64,000 nucleotides of DNA. Origin: Melastoma dodecandrum (lineage: Eukaryota; Streptophyta; Magnoliopsida; Myrtales; Melastomataceae). Location of the stretch: NCBI GenBank assembly GCA_029817715.1, contig JARUPY010000116.1:1-64000 (forward strand), read 5' to 3'. The translations under genes were made by a program, and so were the position numbers. Within the stretch, counting starts at the first letter, position 1, and the number at the start of each line of letters is the position of its first letter. Shown one piece after another: positions 56,476-64,000 of this stretch. The notes under the pieces were generated by a model, which was given only the letters and a program-made list of their open reading frames with translations, was not told the origin of the DNA and did not search any database.

Positions 56476-57418
56476 TCAGGCTCCGAGCCGCCGCAGGAGG
56501 TCCGCCCGGATCGCGGGCCGGGCCCCGAAGCCGAGCAGGAAGTGCGCCTCCCGCAGCAGCCGGTCCGCGTTCGAGCCGCGGATCACGCTGCGGCCGCCGT
56601 CGTGCACCGCGAGCGCCGCGGCGGCGCGCACCGCGACCTCGTTGCAGGCGGCGCGGGCGGCGGGCAGCGCCGCCACGTCGGCCGTGAGCAGCCCGGTCCG
56701 CGCCGCCGCGACCTCGGCGGCGAGCGCGTCCGATCCGGCGAGCGCTGCTGGCGCGCCCGGCGACACCGAGCGCCAGCGCGCCGTTCCCGGCCAGACCCGC
56801 CGCATCGGCCGCGGCCCACTCGTCCCAGGTCACGGACTCGATCAGCCGGTCCTCCGGCACCGGCACGGCGTCGAAGGTGAGCGTGACGGTCGCGGAGGCG
56901 TTCGCCGCGACGAGCGGCGCGGGATCGGCGGTCATGCCCGGGCCGACGTCGATCAGCGCGGTGGTGATCCGGCCGTCGTCCGCGACCGCGGCGACGCGGA
57001 GCACGTCGGCGACGCCCCAGCCGGTGACCCACAGCGCGCTGCCGGACACGGCGCCGTTCCGGAGGCGCAGCGGCGCCGAACCGCGCACCGCCGTGATCAC
57101 GACCCCGCCGCGGAGCCGCCCGGCCGCGAGGTCCGGCGCGAACCGGGACACCGGGCCGGCCGCCGCATGCACCGCGCCGAGCGCGCCCTGGTGCTGCAGC
57201 CAGACGAACGCGGTCGCGAGGCAGCCGCCGGCGAGCGCCGCCGTGATGTCGACCCGCTCCTCGAGCGTCGGCGCGGTCGCCGCCAGCCCCGTCAGCCCGG
57301 CGTCGTCGAGGGCCAGGAGGTGCGCGGACGGCACGCGCTCCGCCGCGTCGACCGCCTCCGCGTCCGGGAGGAGGACCTCCTCCGCGATCCGGCGGGCGGC
57401 GTCCTGGGGCGTCTCCAT
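56476..57418 (-). CDS. Acyl-CoA dehydrogenase homologue (one frameshift)
   Basis: About 314 residues, shorter than typical acyl-CoA dehydrogenases (~380). The N-terminal helical domain ([20 protein letters not shown]), beta domain ([60 protein letters not shown]) and a shortened C-terminal helical domain ([39 protein letters not shown]) are recognisable. The R-x-x-x-D-x-x-x-G-FAD signature is only partly kept. The frame shifts near 56760 (3n+1). The substrate is unknown. Confidence 0.75.
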
Positions 57419-57438
57419 CCCCTCGATCGTGCCGTACG

Positions 57439-57488
57439 CGGATCAGGGGATCCGGCGGCGCGAAGCGCTCGCCGGATCCCCTGATCCG
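57439..57488. terminator. 19-bp perfect hairpin
   Basis: CGGATCAGGGGATCCGGCG (57439-57457) pairs perfectly with its inverse at 57470-57488 around a 12-base loop. It lies 14 bases after the repeat-protein stop and 20 bases upstream of the acyl-CoA dehydrogenase-like start. It shares GATCAGGGGATCCG with the hairpin at 5086-5129. Confidence 0.8.
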
Positions 57489-57501
57489 TGAACAGGACCG
57501 G

Positions 57502-58105
57502 TCAGCCGGCCGTCTTCGCCGTGCAGGCCGCCTGGAGGCGCCGCCTCTGCACGGTCTTCGCGTGCTGCTGGATCGTCGTGCCGTAGGCGCCCGCGAGCGC
57601 GTTGTCGCGGATCTTCACCCGCTCCGCCTGCCGGGCTGCGCTGTGCTGCGGCGCGGGTCCGCGTGCAGCGTCTTCAGGTCCGCCTTCAGCGCGGCGGGCA
57701 GGTCCTTCCGCCACGCGCGGAGCGCCGCGCCGTTGCCGGGGAACGTCTTCGCGAGCTGCTCGATCCGGGTGCCGTAGGCGCCGGACACCGCCTTCTGGCG
57801 GATGACCTTGCGCTCGGCGGACGCGCGCCGCCTTGGATCGTCTCGCCGCGGAGCGTCTTCAGGTCGGCCTTCAGCGCGGCGGGCATCGCGCCGCGCAGCT
57901 CCGGCGCGCGGGAGGTGGACCTTGCAGGCGGCGGGGCCGCGTGGTGGAGGCGCTGCTGCCCGGGGAGTGGGCGCGGCCGTCGGTCGTGGCGGCCATCGCC
58001 GCGGTGCCGCCGCCGACGGCGAGCAGCACGGCGGTGCCGGAAGGGCGATGAGCACGGTCCGGCGTCGGAGGGTGCGGGAGGGGGTTTGATCACGGTGACC
58101 TTCAT
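57502..58105 (-). CDS. Secreted protein with tandem DLPAALKADLKTL repeats, unrecognised (frameshifted)
   Basis: About 201 residues after joining frames. The N-terminus (KVTVIKPPPAP, then a hydrophobic GTAVLLAVGGGTAAMAATTD) looks like a signal peptide. The mature part has two to three copies of a ~60-residue unit: PAALKADLKTLRGETIQG, RKVIRQKAVSGAYGTRIEQL; then DLPAALKADLKTLHADPAP and ERVKIRDNALAGAYGTTIQQ, ending CTAKTAG. I know no family. Shifts lie near 57665, 57830, 57905 and 58040. It is divergent from the two-component system (gap of 156 bases), which may control it. Confidence 0.6.
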
Positions 58106-58261
58106 CGGTGTCGGTGGACAGGTTCGGGCCGTCGCTGGGTTCAGCAGCCGGTGGGAAGGAGTGTGCGGGCGCCGCGACCCGGGGACGTGTGCGGGGAATG
58201 TTCGAGCCTGTGTAAACCGCGCTGCGCACCTCCGCCGCCCGCGCGCGGCCTGCGGCGTTGA

Positions 58262-58958
58262 ATGACGCCCGTGGACGCCAAGGGGCTCGTGCTCGTCGCC
58301 GAGGACGAGCGCGCGATCGCCGACCTGGAGCGCCTGTACCTCTCGGACGCCGGGTTCGGCGTACACGTGGAGCGCGAACGGCGACGCGGCGCTCGCGGCC
58401 GTTCGAACGGCTGCGCCCGGTCGCGATCGTGCTCGACGTGGGCCTGCCCGGCCGCGACGGACTGGACGTCTGCCGCACGCTGCGCGCCCGCGGCGACTGG
58501 ACCGCCCGTGGTGTTCGTCACGGCGCGCGACGACGAGGTCGACCGCCATCCTCGGGCTCGAGCTGGGCGGCGACGACTACCTGACGAAGCCGTTTCTCCC
58601 CGCGGGAGCTCGTGGGCCCGGGTGCGCGGGCTCCTCCGACGGGCGCAGCTGCCCGCGACGGCGGCGCCGATCGCCGTCGGCGCGGTGGTGCTGGACCCGT
58701 CGCGGCGCACGGTAGTGGTCGCCGGAGGCCGGCCCATCGAGCTCACCGCGACCGAGTTCGACCTGCTCGCGAAGCTGATGAGCGCGCCCGGCCGCGTGTT
58801 CACCCGCGAGCAGCTGCTGTCGAGCGTCTGGGGTCAGGCCGACTACGGCGGCGGCCGCACCGTCGACGTGCACGTGGCGCAGGTGCGCGCGAAGCTCGGC
58901 GAGGCGAGCCCCATCCGCACCTCGCGCGGCGTCGGGTACGCCGCGGAACGCCGGCTGA
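58262..58958 (+). CDS. OmpR-family response regulator (several frameshifts)
   Basis: Receiver domain: [20 protein letters not shown] (acidic pocket), then in other frames [20 protein letters not shown] with the phospho-accepting Asp, and [21 protein letters not shown] sequence with the conserved Lys. The winged-helix output domain is intact: [60 protein letters not shown] and [11 protein letters not shown]. Shifts occur near 58385, 58500, 58545 and 58600. The stop is probably the TGA at 58956-58958, overlapping the kinase ATG. Target genes are unknown; the divergent secreted repeat protein is a candidate. Confidence 0.85.
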
Positions 58959-59614
58959 TGCGCGGGCCTGTCCGCCCGGATCCTCGCGCTGTCGCTCGGG
59001 CCCTCGTGCTCGCGACGACGCTCGCGGCGGGCCTCGCGACGGTGCAGTTCGCGCGCGCGTCCGCGTCGACGGAGCAGCGCGCGGAGCTCGCAGCGCAGGC
59101 GTCGCTCGTCACCCTGCAGTCCGCGCGGCTCGCGACGCCGCGGGTGCTCGCCCGCATCGCGACCGGGCTCGACGGCTCGGTGCTCACGGTCACCGACGCC
59201 TCCGGGGCGGGGGTGACGTCGACGGCGCCGAACCGGACGCGGCTGCAGATCGCGACGGCAGCGGCAGCGGCGTCGGCGGCCGCCGGGAAAGACGTGTCGA
59301 CGTCCGTCCAGGTCGGCGCGCGCACCGAGCTGGTGGAGGCGCGGCCCATCGCGTGACGGCGGGCGCGATCGTGCTCACCCGGCCCGCTCCCGCGCGCTGA
59401 GAGCACCGCCGGCGCCGCGCTCGTCGGGCGGATCCTCGTCGTGCTCGTCGTCCGCGCTCGTCGTCGCGGCGATCGCCGCGGTCTGGCTGTCCCCGCCGCA
59501 TCACCCGGCCGCTGGCGGGCGACGGCGGGGCGCGGCGCGCCGGCTCGCGCACGGGGGAGCGGGGCGTGGCGGTGCCGCAGGGCGCGCCCGGCGAGGTCGG
59601 CGACGTCGCGGACG

Positions 59615-59645
<31 letters not shown>

Positions 59646-60343
59646 GAGCGAGGGGAGGCAGCGCGAGTTCCTCCTCTCCGTGTCCCACGAGCTGCGGACG
59701 CCGCTCACCGCGCTTCGGGGCTACGGCGAGGCGCTCGCGGACGGTCTCATCCCGGGCGAGCAGGTGGAGGAGGTCGGCGCCGTGCTGGTCGCGGAGACCG
59801 CGCGCGTGGAGCGGTTCACCGCGGACCTGCTCGAGCTGGCGCGGCTGGAGGCCGACGACTTCTCGGTCGTGCCCGCCGAGGTGGAGCTCGGCGGGGATCG
59901 CCGACGAGGCCGGTGACGGCGTGGCGCGCGCGGGCGGAGGCGGCGCGGCTCGTGCTGACGGCGCGAGGGGTTCGACCGAGCCGGTTTCGCCGGCGCGCGC
60001 GGACGCCCGCCGCGTGCGGCAGGTGCTCGACGGCCTGATCGAGAACGCGGTGCGCGCCACCCCGGCCGGCGGTGCGGTCACGCTCGTCGCGGTGCGGGGC
60101 CGCGGCACCGCGGGCGTCGCGGTGGAGGACTCGGGTCCGGGCCTGTCCGACGAGGACCTCGCGGACGCCTTCACCCGCGGGCTGCTTCGCGAGCGGTACC
60201 GCGAGACGCGCGCCGTCGGCACCGGCCTGGGGCTCTCGATCGCGACGCGGCTCGCCGCCCGGATGGGCGGCCGCGTCCATGGCGGAAGCAACGCCCGCAC
60301 GCCTCCGGGCGCCCGTTTCGTCCTGGAGCTGCCCGAGCCCTGA
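58958..60343 (+). CDS. Sensor histidine kinase (several frameshifts)
   Basis: About 462 residues. Membrane helix 1 ([20 protein letters not shown]), an extracytoplasmic sensor of about 110 residues, membrane helix 2 ([20 protein letters not shown]) and a HAMP segment lead to the kinase core: [20 protein letters not shown] (phospho-His), [20 protein letters not shown] (N box), [20 protein letters not shown] (G1) and [20 protein letters not shown] (G2). Shifts lie near 58972, 58998, 59353, 59435-59505 and 59893; the first is an extra C in GGGCCTGTCC. It forms a two-component pair with the overlapping regulator gene. Confidence 0.85.
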
Positions 60344-60367
60344 CCCGTCCTGGAGTCGCACCTCGGG

Positions 60368-61613
60368 CTACGGATGCTCGACCTCGCGCGGGAGGCGCGT
60401 GCCCAGCACCGCGGCCGCCGCCGCCGTCACGAGCAGGGCGATGGTGACCACCCAGACCCACGACATCGGCAGCGCGCTGCCGAGCAGCGCCCCGGCGAGC
60501 GGGGCGCCGATGAATCCGCCGAGCGGCCAGGTCGCGGTCGCGAGCGAGTTGTACCGCGCCCGGAGGTGGTCCGGCGCGAGCGCGTTCGGCAGCCCGCCGG
60601 CGGTGGGGCTGAAGAAGGTCTCCCCGACGCCATAGACCCGCGAGGGCCACCACGAACCCCGCCGCGGCCACGATGCCGTGCAGCGCCGGGGGGAGGGCGG
60701 CGAGGAGCCCGGTGAGCACCACGAGAGCGCCCACACCAGTGCGGTCACGACCAGCAGCCGGCTGCGCCGGACGCGGCGCGTGAGCCGCTCGACGCCCAGC
60801 TGCGTTCCGACGATCGCCGCGGTGTTCGCCGCGAAGGCGAACCCGACCACCTGCGTCGTCGAACCGCCCGCACCGGTGACGAAGGACGCCCATGGGCCGA
60901 TCAGCTGCGCGTACCCGAACAGGCCCATGGCGAGCGCGACCGCGAGGTAGCCCGCGAACGGGCGATCCCGCAGCACCGCGAGGTAGCCGCCTCGGGTACC
61001 GCCGCCGGGCGTGCCGCTCCCCCGCACCGTACCCGGGCGTCCCCCGGAGCCCGAGCAGGAGCAGCGCCCCGAACACGGCGGTCGAGCCGGCGTCGACCGC
61101 GTAGACGAGGTGGAAGCTCGCCGGCACCCCGACCGAGACGATCCAGCCGGACAGCAGACCCCCGACCCCGATCCCGGCGTTGAGGAAGCCGAACCGGAGG
61201 GCGTACGCCCGCGATCGGTCCTCCGGCGCCACCTGCAGCGCGACCAGACCGTTCAGCGCGGGGAACGCGAGCGAGTTCCCCGCGTACTGCACGGCGACCC
61301 CGACCGCCGCGATGCCGGCGACCGGGGCCGCGGCGAGCAGCGCGGTGCCGGTCGCCTGGACGAGGAGGCCGATCCACGCCTGCCGTCCGAGCCCGATGCG
61401 GTCCCCGAGCGGGCCGCCCGCCGCCGTCGCGGCGAGGCCGATGACGGCGGCGACGGCCAGCACCGCGCCGGCGAGGGCGAGCGGCACGCCCTGCACGTCG
61501 TGGAGGTAGACGAACAGGTACGGCAGCGTCAGCCCCTGGCCGAGCGACGACACGAGCGTGCCGGCCAGCGTCACGCGGAACGCACGCCGTCCCACCTCCG
61601 ACGTCCCGGGCAT
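60368..61613 (-). CDS. MFS transporter (frameshifted)
   Basis: About 415 residues, twelve predicted helices. LVSSLGQGLTLPYLFVYLHD is helix 1, GGPLGDRIGLGRQAW is the MFS loop 2-3 motif, GFLNAGIGVGGLLSGWIVSV follows, and the second half has VGFAFAANTAAIVGTQLGVE and SLATATWPLGGFIGAPLAGA. It resembles drug-efflux or sugar-efflux MFS proteins; the substrate is unknown. Shifts lie near 61018 and in 60640-60725. It is convergent with the histidine kinase gene. Confidence 0.85.
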
Positions 61614-61642
61614 CCGGCAACCCTACGGACGGGCGGGGACAC

Positions 61643-62335
61643 CTATCCGAGCAGGGAGACCGCCCTGGCGATCACGAGCGCGAGGATCACGAACGCGATG
61701 AACGACTGCACCCCCATCAGCGCCTTGGCACGGGTGGTGAGCGGCATGACGTCGGTGGGTGAGAACGCCATCGAGTTGGTCAGCGAGAAGTAGACGTAGT
61801 CGACGAACGCCGCGACCCAGCCGCTGCGCTCGGAGGACCCTGCGGCGACCTCGCGGACAGCGTCGCCGTCCTCGTCCTGCGGGAACCGGAAGTCGGCGCG
61901 CGGCAGCTGCGCCCGCCGCGGTGACCCTCCTGGCGACCGGGCCGCCCCGGTCGAGCTCCCAGTACGCGAGGCCCGAACGCGATGACGTTTCGTCCACCCA
62001 CACCTGCAGGGTCGCAGAGCAGGATCATCGGTCCTTCTGCGTGCGTCGCGGCGAGCAGCGCGCCGGATGACGATGCCGAGGGCGACCTGGTTCGCGACCA
62101 GCAGCAGGAGCACCTGCGCGATCGACGCGGTGCGGGACCACCTCGTCTCCCGGTCGACACGACGAGGGTTCAGCACGACCACCGGCACGCAGAGCAGCAC
62201 GCCCAGGGTCACGACGACGACGCGGAGCAGCGCGGGCACCTCGCTCGGCAGCGTCGCGTACAGCGCGAGCGCGACCGCGATCCCCACGATGGGCGGCCAG
62301 CGGAACTCCGTGGCCGGACGACGTTCCCGGGCCAT
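61643..62335 (-). CDS. Membrane protein, channel-like C-terminal region (frameshifted)
   Basis: About 231 residues. Helices: WPPIVGIAVALALYATLPSE, LLRVVVVTLGVLLCVPVVVL, SIAQVLLLLVANQVALGIVI, and after shifts (near 62055, 61990 and 61910) a C-terminal pair around VDYVYFSLTNSMAFSPTDVM and VQSFIAFVILALVIARAVSL. The DYVYFSLTN...SPTD segment between two helices resembles the pore-loop layout of two-helix ion channels, but without a clear TVGYG filter; such proteins are also grouped near DUF1345. The ATG at 62335 lies 1 base after the poxB-like stop. Confidence 0.6.
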   Translation of the reverse strand: MARERRPATEFRWPPIVGIAVALALYATLPSEVPALLRVVVVTLGVLLCVPVVVLNPRRVDRETRWSRTASIAQVLLLLVANQVALGIVIRRAARRDARRRTDDPALRPCRCGWTKRHRVRASRTGSSTGAARSPGGSPRRAQLPRADFRFPQDEDGDAVREVAAGSSERSGWVAAFVDYVYFSLTNSMAFSPTDVMPLTTRAKALMGVQSFIAFVILALVIARAVSLLG

Positions 62336-62336
62336 G

Positions 62337-64000
62337 TCAGCGCTTCAGCGCGCCCTTGACCCGCTCGACCTGCTCCGCGATCAGCCCCTCGGCCGAGTCG
62401 ACGATCACGCCGAGCCCGCGCGGGTCGCCCTTCAGCAGCGCCTTCGCGGTGTTGATCGCGAACTCGCGGGATATGTGCGCGGGCAGCGGCGCGATGTTCT
62501 TCGTCACGTAGGCGTCGATCAGCGTCACGCCGTCGCGGTCGAGCGCCGCCTCGATCGCCGGCACCACGTCGTCGTCGGACCGCACCTGCACCCCGGTGAA
62601 CCCGAGCAGCTCCGCCCAGCCCGCGTAGTCGACGCTCTCGACGTCCTGCGACACCGGGTAGACCGGGTTGCCGTCCTCCGTCCGCATCTCCCACGACACC
62701 TGGCTCAGGTCGTCGTTGTGCATGACGACCACGACGAACCGGCTGCTCGCCCAGCGCTGCCGGTACTTCTTGATCGTGATCAGCTCGTTCATCCCGAGCA
62801 TCTGGAACGCGCCGTCGCCGATCAGGCAGACGACCGTCCGGTCGGAGTAGGCGAACTTCGCGGCCGTCGCGTACGGCATCGCGGAGAACATGGAGGCGTT
62901 CCGTCCGGAGATGTCGCCCCGCATCCCGCGCCGGAGGGCGGATGTGGTGGTGCCCGTACCAGTCGGCGGGTGGTGCCTGAACGTCGGTCGTGACGATCGC
63001 CCCCTCCGGCAGCCGCGCGTTCAGCTCGTGGACGACGTGTCGCGGGTTGACGCCGTCGGGGTAGCGGACGTCGGCCTGGGCCGCCATCTCCCGCTCCCAG
63101 CCGCGCATCTCCTCCGCGACCCGTTCCTGCCACGACCGCGTCCTCCTGCCGCTCGAGCAGCGGCAGGAGCGCGGCGAGGGTGGCCTTCGCATCCCCCCAC
63201 AGGTTCACCTCGGTCGGGTAGCGCAGACCCATCTGCTCGGGCTTCAGGTCGATCTGCACCGCCCGCGCGTGCCCGGTCGCCGGCAGGAACTGCGGGTACG
63301 GGTAGTTCGTGCCGATGAGGACGAGGGTGTCGCAGTCGTCCATCTGGTGCTTCGAGGGCAGGGTCCCGAGCAGACCGAGCTGCTGCGTGTGGAACGGCAC
63401 GTCGGAGGGCACGACCTCCTTGCCGCGCAGCGCGGTGACGATGCCGGCGCCCGTCACGTCCGCCGCCGCGAGCACCTCGTCGGTCGCGCCCCGGGCGCCA
63501 ACGCCGACCATGAACGTGACCCGCTTCCCCGCGTTGATCACGTCGGCGGCCTGCTGCAGCGCCTCCTGCGGCGGTGTGACGGCGATGGAGGGCGCTGTAC
63601 CGCGCTGGAGCGGGAGAACCCAGTTCTCGCGGGGCAGCTCCGGCATCGACATGCCCTGCACGTCGTGGGGCAGCACGATCACGGCCGGCCCGAGGTGCAC
63701 GCGGGCGGCGCGGAACGCGGTGTCGATCACCGCGGGCGCCTGCTCCGGCGTGACGATCGTCTGCACGTAGACCGCGACGTCGGCGAAGGTGCGCTCGAGG
63801 TTGCTCTCCTGCATCACGGCCGTGCCGAGCGATGCGAGCCCCTGCTGACCGACGATCGCCACGACCGGCACGTTGTCGCTCTTCGCGTCGTAGAGGCCGT
63901 TGATCATGTGGAAGGCGCCGGGGCTGGAGGTGGCGATGCACACCCCGACCTCGCCGGTGAACTTCGCGTGAGCGGTGGCCATCAAGGCGCAGATCTCCTC
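62337..64000 (-). CDS. poxB: PoxB-like thiamine-pyrophosphate-dependent pyruvate oxidase/dehydrogenase (5' part beyond the window)
   Basis: The N-terminus lies outside the right edge. Visible: the end of the PYR domain (GVCIATSSPGAFHMINGLYD, VPVVAIVGQQGLASLGTAVM), the middle FAD/NAD-like domain (KRVTFMVGVGARGATDEVLA, TLVLIGTNYPYPQFLPATGH), and the PP domain with VVCLIGDGAFQMLGMNELIT and VVVVMHNDDLSQVSWEMRTE (GDG...NDD metal/TPP motif). It oxidises pyruvate to acetate and CO2 at the membrane in related enzymes; acetolactate-synthase-like activity cannot be ruled out. Shifts near 63136 and 62945 are each one extra base (for example CGCCCTCCGG for CGCCTCCGG). Confidence 0.88.

Overview
This window is a GC-rich (roughly 70% or more) actinobacterial chromosome segment. 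Gene content, order and many GTG starts fit Micrococcales, most likely Microbacteriaceae. Much of it is the conserved minus-strand housekeeping block of this group, read from high to low coordinates: smc, ftsY, ffh, then rpsP-khpA-rimM-trmD, rplS-lepB-rnhB-DUF2469, yraN-comM-dprA, xerC, rpsB-tsf, and pyrH-frr-cdsA-divIVA-like. Neighbouring genes often overlap by 4 bases (ATGA or GTGA), indicating tight translational coupling.

Layout. 0-3.4 kb: the 3' part of glgE, then glgB (glycogen/alpha-glucan synthesis). 3.4-5.8 kb: a structured leader, a polyprenyl-phosphate sugar transferase and a low-molecular-weight phosphatase homologue that lacks the catalytic cysteine. 5.8-13 kb: a thioredoxin/TPR protein, a large unknown membrane protein, a DivIVA-type coiled-coil protein, an AI-2E family exporter, an alpha/beta hydrolase, a zinc-ribbon protein and a lytic-transglycosylase-like secreted protein. 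13-33 kb: the housekeeping block, interrupted by an IS3-family element (21984-23410). 33-39 kb: an oleA-oleBC-oleD operon for long-chain head-to-head olefins, then ybdK. 39-43 kb: a patchwork of small accessory genes with two decayed genes (a GH16-like protein without its catalytic core, and an epimerase without its nucleotide-binding N-terminus). 43-51 kb: ffh, an epimerase, MazG-like, aldo/keto-reductase-like and HD proteins, lipB-lipA, gamma-carbonic anhydrase and ftsY. 51-57.5 kb: two NAD(P)-dependent dehydrogenases, smc and an acyl-CoA dehydrogenase homologue. 57.5-64 kb: a secreted repeat protein, a two-component system, an MFS transporter, a membrane protein and a poxB-like enzyme that runs off the right end.

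Two cross-cutting observations matter for reading the annotation. (1) About half of the genes, including essential ones (rpsB, cdsA, smc), are interrupted by single-base indels. Most are one extra base in a short homopolymer, and most interrupted genes have a length of 3n+1. This pattern is best explained by consensus errors, so I annotate such genes across the shifts as CDS and give the shift position. (2) Many intergenic regions hold perfect or near-perfect long hairpins. Three are copies of one conserved ~80-103 bp palindromic repeat placed directly after the stop codons of ffh, ftsY and the DUF2469 gene. Two others share a GATCAGGGGATCCG core.

No tRNA, rRNA, CRISPR array, prophage or toxin-antitoxin module was seen.
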